From Caryophanales bacterium UBA6414 (GTDB lineage: Bacteria > Bacillota_I > Bacilli_A > RF39 > UBA660), in NCBI GenBank assembly GCA_002438545.1, contig DJPK01000014.1, positions 1 to 18,259 on the forward strand: 18,259 bases of DNA. The letters are read 5' to 3'. Shown piece by piece: positions 7,722 through 14,324 of the stretch (positions within the stretch are counted from its first letter, which is position 1; each line of letters starts with the position of its first letter). The notes under the pieces are model-generated. The model saw nothing but the letters and a program-made list of their open reading frames with translations, was not told where the DNA came from and did not search any database. A program made the position numbers and the translations under genes.

Positions 7722-8942
7722 ATGGATAATACTAAGAAAAACTTTATATGGAATATGATTGGTACAACTATAAATGCTTTTAATTCTTTATTTTTTATGA
7801 TTATGGCAACAAGAATTAATGGTATTGATGATGCTGGGATATTTACTTTTGCATTTTCTACAGCACTTCTTTTTAATATTATAGGTGTTTATTCAGGTAG
7901 AGTATATCAAGTTACTGATAAGACAGAAGCAACAGATAAAGATTTTATTATTAGTAAAGTTATTACTTGTTTTGTTATGCTTATAGTGTCTATTTTATTT
8001 GTATTAGTAAATAATTATAGTCTTTATAAGAGTTCTATTATATTATTATTATGTTTTTTAAAGATGATAGAAGCTTTTTCAGAGACTATTTATGCTATAT
8101 TTCAAAGAAAAGATAGTTTGTATTTAACGGGTATTTCTTTGACTTTAAAAAGTTTAATTAATTTATTTATATTTTTTATAATTGATTTATTAACACATAA
8201 TCTTGTTATAGCTATTATTGGAATGATTATAACTTATGGGTTAATTATGATTTTTTATGATTATATAAATATAAAGAAGAAAATAGATATTCAAAAAGAA
8301 TATAAGAAAGAGAGAATTATAACTATTTTAAAGAAAGGGTTTGGCGCTTTTATTATTTCTTTTTTAACATTATATTTAATTAATTCTTCAAAGTATGTTA
8401 TAGATTATCTTTTAGTAGAGAAATATCAGACAATATTTGGAATATTATTAATGCCGGCGACAGTTATTTTATTGTTTACACAGTTTATTATTCATCCTTT
8501 TTTAAATTTAATTACAGATTGTGTTCATGATAAGAAGTATGATGAGTTAAAAAAGATAATATTTAAGTTTTTAGGGGTTATGATTTTGTTTGGAATAGTG
8601 GTTATTATAGTGGCTTATTTTTTAGGTATTCCAGTATTAGAACTAATTTATGGTATTTCTTTAAATGACTATAAAAAAGGTTTTATGGTAATAATGATAG
8701 GTGGAGTTTTATATGGAATGTCTTCGATATTATCAAGTATTTTGATTGCAATGAGGCATTTAAATATCCAGATTATTATATATTCTGTAGTGGCTATTGC
8801 TATTACTGTTATTGAATACTTTTTAATTAATATATATGGGGTAATGGGAGCTTGTTATGCTTATTTTATTATGTCATTTATTGTTTTAATAATGTTTTTA
8901 GTGGCTACTTTTATTTTTATTAAGAGAGATAGAACTATTTAG
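7722..8942 (+). CDS. Wzx-like lipid-linked oligosaccharide flippase (MOP superfamily)
   Basis: A 406-residue polytopic protein with about twelve hydrophobic segments and no large soluble domain, the size and layout of polysaccharide biosynthesis flippases (Wzx/RfbX/MurJ relatives). The N-terminal FIWNMIGTTINAFNSL resembles the helix 1 signature of this family, and the C-terminal GVMGACYAY segment is also typical. It should flip undecaprenyl-linked sugars across the membrane. Finding a flippase near an ABC exporter suggests either two glycans or a chain plus a separately flipped decoration unit. ATG 7722 is preferred over the upstream in-frame start at 7704 because GAGGA at 7711-7715 is 6 nt before it and it begins just after the preceding stop. 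Confidence 0.88.
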   Translation: MDNTKKNFIWNMIGTTINAFNSLFFMIMATRINGIDDAGIFTFAFSTALLFNIIGVYSGRVYQVTDKTEATDKDFIISKVITCFVMLIVSILFVLVNNYSLYKSSIILLLCFLKMIEAFSETIYAIFQRKDSLYLTGISLTLKSLINLFIFFIIDLLTHNLVIAIIGMIITYGLIMIFYDYINIKKKIDIQKEYKKERIITILKKGFGAFIISFLTLYLINSSKYVIDYLLVEKYQTIFGILLMPATVILLFTQFIIHPFLNLITDCVHDKKYDELKKIIFKFLGVMILFGIVVIIVAYFLGIPVLELIYGISLNDYKKGFMVIMIGGVLYGMSSILSSILIAMRHLNIQIIIYSVVAIAITVIEYFLINIYGVMGACYAYFIMSFIVLIMFLVATFIFIKRDRTI

Positions 8943-8959
8943 AAAGGGGTATATGAGAT

Positions 8960-9919
8960 ATGGTTAAGGTATCTATTATTGTTCCTGTTTATAATGCTAG
9001 TGATAATGTTTCTAGATGTATTGATAGTATTTTAAAACAAGATTATAAAGATTATGAATTATTACTTATTAATGATGGCTCTTCGGATAATTCACTTGAA
9101 GTTATAAAAAAATATAGTAAGTATAAAAATATTAAGATATTAAATCAAGATAATCATGGAGTTTCTTATACAAGAAATAGAGGAATTAAGGAAGCATGTG
9201 GAGAATATATTATGTTTATTGATAATGATGATTTTATTGATGAAGATTATGTTAGGAGGCATGTTAAGGCCATTAGTCAATATAAGGCTGATGTGGTTAT
9301 TAGTGGTTATAGAAGAGTTAATATTGATTATAAAGTTTTATATGAAGAGAAATTAAAAGATACTTATTGGGCAAGATATATTGTAACAGCACCGTGGGCT
9401 AAAATATATAATAGAGAGTTTTTAATTAATAATAATATCGAGTTCTTTGATTATGGAATAGGAGAAGATGTATACTTTAATTTATGTATGTATTCTTATA
9501 ATCCTAAAGTAATTATTTTAGATTATGTTGGTTATAATTGGTTTTTTAATACAGAGAGCGTATCTAATACTATTCAAAGAGGTTTAAATAAAGATATAGA
9601 TATATTAGTTTTATTAAATAAAATAATAGAGAGATATGATAATGTTGATGAGTATTTAGCATATTATTTGACAAGATATTATATATGGTATTTATTGTTT
9701 TCTGGTAGAGAGGCTAGTAAGGATAGCTTTATACTAGAATATAATAGAATTAAAAAATGGTATAGAGAGAAGAATATTAAGTTATCTATTTCTCCATGGT
9801 CAAAGAAGATTAGTGGTGAAACATTTAAAAATCGTTTATTTGTTTTTACTTTTTTAGTTTTTGAAAAACTACATCTTGTTAAATTATTTGCTAGGATATA
9901 TTGTAAAGGTGGTAAATAG
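8960..9919 (+). CDS. GT2 family glycosyltransferase
   Basis: A 319-residue GT2 enzyme. It begins VSIIVPVYNASDNVSRC, has INDGSSDNS in the nucleotide-binding region and the metal-binding DNDDF (88-92), followed by GIGEDVYF near 175, the usual acceptor-side ED. The C-terminal 100 residues are helical and basic, which may help membrane association. The donor sugar cannot be inferred. AAAGGGG at 8943-8949 serves ATG 8960 at 10 nt; another ATG at 8953 would give only a four-codon ORF overlapping this start. The TAG stop shares its last base with the GTG start of the next gene. Confidence 0.9.
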   Translation: MVKVSIIVPVYNASDNVSRCIDSILKQDYKDYELLLINDGSSDNSLEVIKKYSKYKNIKILNQDNHGVSYTRNRGIKEACGEYIMFIDNDDFIDEDYVRRHVKAISQYKADVVISGYRRVNIDYKVLYEEKLKDTYWARYIVTAPWAKIYNREFLINNNIEFFDYGIGEDVYFNLCMYSYNPKVIILDYVGYNWFFNTESVSNTIQRGLNKDIDILVLLNKIIERYDNVDEYLAYYLTRYYIWYLLFSGREASKDSFILEYNRIKKWYREKNIKLSISPWSKKISGETFKNRLFVFTFLVFEKLHLVKLFARIYCKGGK

Positions 9920-10710
9920 TGAAAAAGAGTATTCATACATTTGTAGTTCTGGCTTATAAAGAAAGTAAGCATTTAGAAGAATGTATAAAGTCAGTATTAA
10001 ATCAAAGTTATAAGAGTAAAGTAGTGATTGCTACTACTACAGATAATAAGTTTATTAGAGATATGGCTAGTAAGTATCAGTTAGAGGTTATTGTTGGAGA
10101 GCATACGACAATAGGGGGAGATTTTGATTTTGCTAGAACTTGTGTTAAGCCTAAATTAATTACTATTGCTCATCAAGATGATATTTATGATAAAGATTAT
10201 GCTGCTAATATAGTTAGATATTATGAAAAGTATAGTGATTCATTGATGATATTTACTGATTATTATGAGATTAGAGGAGAAGAGAAAGAATATAGTAATA
10301 AGAATTTATTTATAAAGAGAGTATTACTTGCTCCTTTAAGATTTAAAGTTATTAGTAAATATAAGTTTATTAAGAGATTAGTATTAAGATTTGGTAATAG
10401 TATATGCTGTCCAGCAGTTAGTTTTGTTAGTGATAATTGTCCTAAAAAAGTGTTTACTTGTGATTTTAAGAGTGATTGTGATTGGTATGGTTGGGAAATA
10501 TTATCGAAGTGTAAGGGAAGATTTATTTATATTCCAAAGAAGTTAATGGGACATAGAATTAGTGATAGTAGTACAACAACAGATATTATTAATAAAGGCA
10601 TTAGAACGAAAGAAGATGCAGTAATGTTTGCTAAGTTTTGGCCTAAAGGAATTACTAAGTTAATTAATATGTTATATTCTTCTTCTGAAAAAAGTAATAA
10701 TATTAAATAA
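9919..10710 (+). CDS. GT2-like glycosyltransferase (GTG start)
   Basis: A 263-residue GT-A fold protein. It begins with FVVLAYKESKHLEECIKSVLNQSY, which matches the GT2 nucleotide-binding strand-helix, and has AHQDDIY (85-91) at the metal-site position, with D87-D88 in place of a classical DXD. The sequence after the first helix is more divergent than in the neighbouring GT2 enzymes. A GTG start is used: it overlaps the preceding TAG by one base and has AAAGGTGG about 7 nt upstream, so translation is coupled. It is the last gene of operon 2; no convincing hairpin terminator follows before the TagO-like gene 59 bp downstream. Confidence 0.82.
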   Translation: MKKSIHTFVVLAYKESKHLEECIKSVLNQSYKSKVVIATTTDNKFIRDMASKYQLEVIVGEHTTIGGDFDFARTCVKPKLITIAHQDDIYDKDYAANIVRYYEKYSDSLMIFTDYYEIRGEEKEYSNKNLFIKRVLLAPLRFKVISKYKFIKRLVLRFGNSICCPAVSFVSDNCPKKVFTCDFKSDCDWYGWEILSKCKGRFIYIPKKLMGHRISDSSTTTDIINKGIRTKEDAVMFAKFWPKGITKLINMLYSSSEKSNNIK

Positions 10711-10769
10711 GATACTAGATTTATATTAGTTATTGTAGTAAAATTAGTGTAATTAGAGGTGTTTTGTTT

Positions 10770-11813
10770 ATGAGATTAAGTAAAGAATTATTAATGATAA
10801 TTGTTCCCTTTCTATTTTCAATATTATTTATACCTTTTGTTAAGAAGATAGCAGAGTTTATAGGAGCAATGGATATGCCTAATGAGAGAAAGGTTCATAC
10901 AGAACCAATTGCAAGGTTAGGTGGTTTAGGTATATATGGGGGATTTTTGTTTGGATATATGTTGTTTGGTTATCAATCTATTCAAATGAATGCGATATTA
11001 ATTGGTAGTATTATTATTGTTATTACGGGTATTATTGATGATGTTAGACCAATACCCGCTAAATATAAGTTATTAGGACAGTTAGCTGGCGCAGCAGTTA
11101 TTCCTTTTTATGGAAAGATTATTTTACAAGATGTATCAGCATTTGGAATATATTTAGACTTTGGTATTTTTGCACCAGTTGTGACAATGATATTTATTGT
11201 AGGTATTATTAATTGTATTAATTTAATAGATGGCTTGGATGGTTTAGCAGGAGGCGTTGCTTCAATATACTTTTTAACAATCGGTATTATTGCTTTACTT
11301 CTTAATCATACTGTTGGTTTAGATTTAACTTTAACATTTGTTATGTTAGGTAGTACGTTAGGATTTCTATTTCATAATTTTTATCCCGCTAAAATATTTA
11401 TGGGAGACTCTGGTAGTATGTTTTTAGGATATATTATTTCAGTTATTGCTTTACTTGGTTTTAAAAATGTAACACTTACTTCTTTAGTAGTACCTTGTTT
11501 AATATTAGCTATTCCTATATTAGATACGTTATTTGCTATTATTAGAAGACTTGTTAATCATAAACCAATAAGTGCTCCCGATAAGAATCATTTTCATCAT
11601 CAATTATTAAAACTTAATTTAGGGCAAGGTAAGACAGTATTAATTATATATTTAGTAGATATCTTATTTGCGGTATCCTCTATTATATATGCTATTGGTA
11701 ATACAATGTTAGGTACTAATATGTATGGTATTGTTTTATATATAATATTATTTGTCCTTACTTTAATATTTGTAATAAAGACCGATATTATATGGAATCA
11801 TAAGAGTAAATAA
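10770..11813 (+). CDS. tagO: Undecaprenyl-phosphate GlcNAc-1-phosphate transferase (TagO/WecA family)
   Basis: A 347-residue polytopic enzyme that transfers a HexNAc-1-phosphate, usually GlcNAc-1-P, from UDP-sugar to undecaprenyl phosphate, the first committed step of wall teichoic acid or related glycans. Diagnostic residues are present: PNERKVHTEPIARLGG near the N-terminus, IDDVRPI (D90, D91), NLIDGLDGLAGG (D154, D157), FMGDSGS (D213), and the C-terminal HFHHQL (H274-H277) that separates WecA/TagO from MraY. About eleven membrane helices are expected. AGAGGTG at 10755-10761 supports ATG 10770 rather than the in-frame TTG at 10764. It closes the glycan locus and likely primes its product. 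Its stop abuts a hairpin shared with the convergent lemA gene. Confidence 0.92.
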   Translation: MRLSKELLMIIVPFLFSILFIPFVKKIAEFIGAMDMPNERKVHTEPIARLGGLGIYGGFLFGYMLFGYQSIQMNAILIGSIIIVITGIIDDVRPIPAKYKLLGQLAGAAVIPFYGKIILQDVSAFGIYLDFGIFAPVVTMIFIVGIINCINLIDGLDGLAGGVASIYFLTIGIIALLLNHTVGLDLTLTFVMLGSTLGFLFHNFYPAKIFMGDSGSMFLGYIISVIALLGFKNVTLTSLVVPCLILAIPILDTLFAIIRRLVNHKPISAPDKNHFHHQLLKLNLGQGKTVLIIYLVDILFAVSSIIYAIGNTMLGTNMYGIVLYIILFVLTLIFVIKTDIIWNHKSK

Positions 11814-11846
11814 AAGAAGAAACTATTCGTTAATGGTTTCTTCTTT
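11813..11846. terminator. Bidirectional hairpin between convergent tagO and lemA
   Basis: AAAGAAGAAAC (11813-11823) pairs perfectly with GTTTCTTCTTT (11836-11846), and three more pairs (one G-U) extend inward to a 6-nt loop, about 14 bp in all. It overlaps the last base of the tagO stop and the last codons of lemA. The lemA-direction product has the better U-rich tail; the tagO-direction tail is only AT-rich. Confidence 0.65.
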
Positions 11847-12353
11847 ATTATATAAATCTTTTGGTTTATATTTATTGATATTGGCTATAATATTAGTAGG
11901 AAATTTTTCTAACATTTCGTTATATATTTCTACATTAGTATCATGATATTTATGAAGAGTAGTTAGCTTTTTATCATATTCTTTTAATTCTTTAATAGAT
12001 TTCTTGATGTCTTTATCATCTTTTAACTTATCGTTATTATCTTTGATGGATTCTAGTTCAGTATAAGCATCTTTTATTTTCTTATCTAATTCATAGTTAG
12101 ATATTTTTCTTGAACGTAATTTGATTATTTCATCAAAGATATTACTTTTAATATCTTCATCTATTTTATGAATTTGGGATATTACTTGATTAATAGTATT
12201 ATATTTAGCTTTAATAGTATCATCAATTAATTCTTCTACTTCTTCAATGCGTAATGTTATATCTTGATATTTATTACTTGTATAAATATATGTTATGTAT
12301 ATAATGCCTCCTAGTATGATTAAGATTGCTAGTATTATTAATAATATATCCAT
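11823..12353 (-). CDS. LemA family protein
   Basis: A 176-residue protein with one N-terminal membrane helix (about 3-26) and then an almost entirely helical charged region. LemA signatures are visible: an early YxxI/VEE helix pair after the anchor and, most clearly, the C-terminal YNEMLEKFPTNIIANI followed by KPKDLY, matching the conserved YN...FP.N.IA....KP..F end of LemA. The N-terminal signature is weak and the middle is very Lys/Asp-rich, so this is a divergent member. LemA proteins are envelope proteins of poorly known role. AGGAAGTG lies 7 nt before the ATG, and a good promoter sits just upstream. It is downstream of gerQ on the same strand. Confidence 0.8.
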   Translation of the reverse strand: MDILLIILAILIILGGIIYITYIYTSNKYQDITLRIEEVEELIDDTIKAKYNTINQVISQIHKIDEDIKSNIFDEIIKLRSRKISNYELDKKIKDAYTELESIKDNNDKLKDDKDIKKSIKELKEYDKKLTTLHKYHDTNVEIYNEMLEKFPTNIIANINKYKPKDLYNKEETINE

Positions 12354-12373
12354 TAGTTATCACTTCCTAGTAT

Positions 12374-12402
12374 ATTATAACAAATATTAGATATTTTTTC
12401 AA
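12374..12402 (-). promoter_or_regulatory. Promoter of the lemA-like gene
   Basis: On the minus strand TTGAAA (12397-12402) and TATAAT (12374-12379) are 17 bp apart, an excellent vegetative sigma-A match. It occupies the 52-bp gap between gerQ and lemA, so lemA can be expressed independently of gerQ. Confidence 0.72.
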
Positions 12403-12405
12403 TAA

Positions 12406-12759
12406 TTAGAAATTAAGGTAGTTAACAGATTCTTCAAAAGTGACAAAGTCTAAGTAAATCATTAGTATTAAGTACCATTCACCAGTTGAGGGATTAGAGA
12501 CAATGATATGATCTCTTCCGGATTGTTCGATAATACCATCAAAGACACGATCTTGCCATTTTTCACTGCCGGGAACAGTGACATGAAATTTAGCTTTCTT
12601 TCCTTTATTTAATCTTAATATATTTTCAATATATGATTGTTCACCACTTAAATTAGCAATATTTTGTTCATAACTAGGTACACTTTGTTGGTTAGGAATA
12701 GTGTTATTGTTTAATCCTGTACCGGGAAATGTTGGATTGGGATAATAATTTCCGTTCAT
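12406..12759 (-). CDS. gerQ: Spore coat protein GerQ-like
   Basis: A 117-residue protein. Residues 1-38 are a low-complexity Asn/Pro/Gln/Gly segment. The conserved domain begins EQSYIENILRLNKGK (about 40-54) and continues with RDHIIVSNPSTGEWYL and YLDFVTFEESVNY, which follows B. subtilis GerQ (YwdL) closely. In Bacillus, GerQ is a spore-coat protein cross-linked by transglutaminase and needed to place the cortex hydrolase CwlJ (established knowledge). AAAGGACT at 12766-12773 (minus strand) precedes the ATG. I found no clear sigma-A promoter upstream, which would fit a sporulation sigma factor, but no sporulation promoter could be assigned. It is the strongest sign of spore-forming ancestry here. 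Confidence 0.87.
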   Translation of the reverse strand: MNGNYYPNPTFPGTGLNNNTIPNQQSVPSYEQNIANLSGEQSYIENILRLNKGKKAKFHVTVPGSEKWQDRVFDGIIEQSGRDHIIVSNPSTGEWYLILMIYLDFVTFEESVNYLNF

Positions 12760-12825
12760 TTAATCAGTCCTTTCAGTAATATATATGTAAAGGTGGTTAA
12801 TTTTATTTTAAAAAGATAATTATTT

Positions 12826-12834
12826 TGGTATAAT
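12826..12834 (+). promoter_or_regulatory. Extended -10 promoter of the pduL operon
   Basis: TGGTATAAT at 12826-12834 is an extended -10 element; the -35 region 17 bp upstream (TTTTAA) is poor, as allowed for extended -10 promoters. It is 24 bp before ATG 12859, with GAGG near 12846. Confidence 0.55.
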
Positions 12835-12858
12835 AAATATAGAAAAGAGGTAAGAGAT

Positions 12859-13404
12859 ATGGATATATTAGTGGGAGTATCTAATCGTCATGTTCATTTA
12901 ACAAGAGAAGATTTAGATACATTATTTGGAGAAAGGTATGAACTTACCGTTAAGAATTATTTAGTTCAACCGGGGCAGTTTGCTTGTAATGAGACAGTTT
13001 CTTTGGAGGCTAATGGATATAGAAAAGATTATGTAAGAATCATTGGACCAATTAGAAAATATACGCAAGTAGAGTTATTAGATAGTGATAAGGCGTTATT
13101 TAAGTTAGAACCACCAGTTAGAAATTCAGGTGAATTAGATAATAGTGAGTCAATTAGAATAATAGGACCAGTTGGTAGTATTGATAAGAGTAATTGTTGT
13201 ATTATTGCTAATAGACATATTCATTGTAATAAACTAGATAATATTGGTTATAATAATGGTGATATAGTCAAGGTTAAGTATAAAGATATGATACTTAATG
13301 ATGTACATATTAAGATGGATGATAGTTTTAAACTAGAGTTTCATATTAATAAAGATGATGCATCTAATCTTGATTTAAATACAGGAGATATAGTAGTATT
13401 ATAA
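12859..13404 (+). CDS. pduL: PduL-type phosphate acyltransferase (phosphotransacylase)
   Basis: A 181-residue enzyme interconverting acyl-CoA plus phosphate and acyl phosphate plus CoA. Two PduL domains are visible: SNRHVHL (H11, H13) with QPGQFACNETV in the first, then ANRHIH (H120, H122) and EFHIN (H162) in the second; these His residues match the dinuclear zinc ligands of the family. The PPVRNSGEL segment is also conserved. It starts directly with the catalytic domain, without the N-terminal encapsulation peptide of microcompartment PduL, and no shell genes are nearby, so a soluble enzyme for acetyl-phosphate/acetate formation is likely. It is followed after 9 bp by an ABC-exporter membrane domain gene. 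Confidence 0.93.
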   Translation: MDILVGVSNRHVHLTREDLDTLFGERYELTVKNYLVQPGQFACNETVSLEANGYRKDYVRIIGPIRKYTQVELLDSDKALFKLEPPVRNSGELDNSESIRIIGPVGSIDKSNCCIIANRHIHCNKLDNIGYNNGDIVKVKYKDMILNDVHIKMDDSFKLEFHINKDDASNLDLNTGDIVVL

Positions 13405-13413
13405 GGAGATAAT

Positions 13414-14307
13414 ATGAAATTTAATGGGGTGCTAGGAAGGTCTAAAAATGCATTGGTAGTTAAAGTTATAACATCAATTTTTTTGCAAGGAACTTTGTTG
13501 GTTGTACCTATTTTTTGGAGTAAGTCAATTACCTATATTAGTGATGTTTTATATAAGAAGGCCGTAATTATGGTAGTACTTACTCTAATAATATCGTTAT
13601 TATATTATTTATGGTATTATTTAAATCAGAAGAGTTGGTATGATTTATATAATAAGATTACTATTAATTTTATGAATAATATTACGAGTGTTAAAGATAA
13701 GAATATTTCTTTAGGGGAATATACTAATATAATTAATAATGATATAGATATAGTAGCTACTTTTATATGTAATGGTATTACAAGAATTATTCAAGTGTTA
13801 GAGTTTTTAGTTATTTATATATATTTTTTTAATTTAAATATATGTATTTTTTGGGCTACTATAGGAGTTAGTGCTATAATTATGTATATTATATTTATGT
13901 TTGGAGATAAATTACAGTTATACAATAAGAAGAGAAAAGAGTCTTTAGATAAGAAGACAATTAATATTCATGGGTTATTTGAGATAATTACTAATAGAGT
14001 AAGTGCAAAAAGAGATAATTCATTAATAGATAGTACTAATGTATATTTATATGATAATGCTAAATATAATGTATTTGCTTATGGAATGATATGTTTTGTT
14101 TTAGGATTAGTAGAATTATTTAGATATGTTATAATTATATATGCTATTTATTTAGTTAGTATAGGTAATATGGAGATAGGTGGATTATTACTTATATATT
14201 CATATTATGCTAAGATGCTTACTAATTTTGAGATGTTGGCGACTATTAGTGCGGACTATCATTCCGTTAAAGTTTCTTTAGATAGAATTAATAAAATTAA
14301 AGTGTAG
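13414..14307 (+). CDS. ABC exporter transmembrane domain protein lacking an ATPase domain
   Basis: A 297-residue protein with about six hydrophobic helices (near 14-34, 45-67, 120-142, 145-163, 218-240, 246-265) laid out like the type-1 membrane domain of ABC exporters. The last helix leads into a segment ending SVKVSLDRINKI, the coupling region that in full exporters is followed by the nucleotide-binding domain. Here a TAG stop falls right there, and no Walker A, signature or Walker B follows in any frame; the next gene is a PBP 17 bp on. It has its own strong AAGGAGA Shine-Dalgarno. It could be a domain-split exporter whose ATPase is elsewhere, a pseudo-transporter with a new role, or a remnant. 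The reading frame is intact throughout. Confidence 0.75.
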   Translation: MKFNGVLGRSKNALVVKVITSIFLQGTLLVVPIFWSKSITYISDVLYKKAVIMVVLTLIISLLYYLWYYLNQKSWYDLYNKITINFMNNITSVKDKNISLGEYTNIINNDIDIVATFICNGITRIIQVLEFLVIYIYFFNLNICIFWATIGVSAIIMYIIFMFGDKLQLYNKKRKESLDKKTINIHGLFEIITNRVSAKRDNSLIDSTNVYLYDNAKYNVFAYGMICFVLGLVELFRYVIIIYAIYLVSIGNMEIGGLLLIYSYYAKMLTNFEMLATISADYHSVKVSLDRINKIKV

Positions 14308-14324
14308 TGAAATAGGGTGATGTA

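Noticed and set aside
9156..9356. Plus-strand ORF of 66 codons in another frame
   Set aside because: Inside the well-supported GT2 gene at 8960-9919; no independent signals.
9679..9972. Minus-strand ORF of 97 codons
   Set aside because: Spans the junction of two coupled plus-strand GT genes; no family resemblance.
10711..10769. Separate promoter or terminator before tagO
   Set aside because: No hairpin and no acceptable -35/-10 pair found; co-transcription with operon 2 cannot be excluded.
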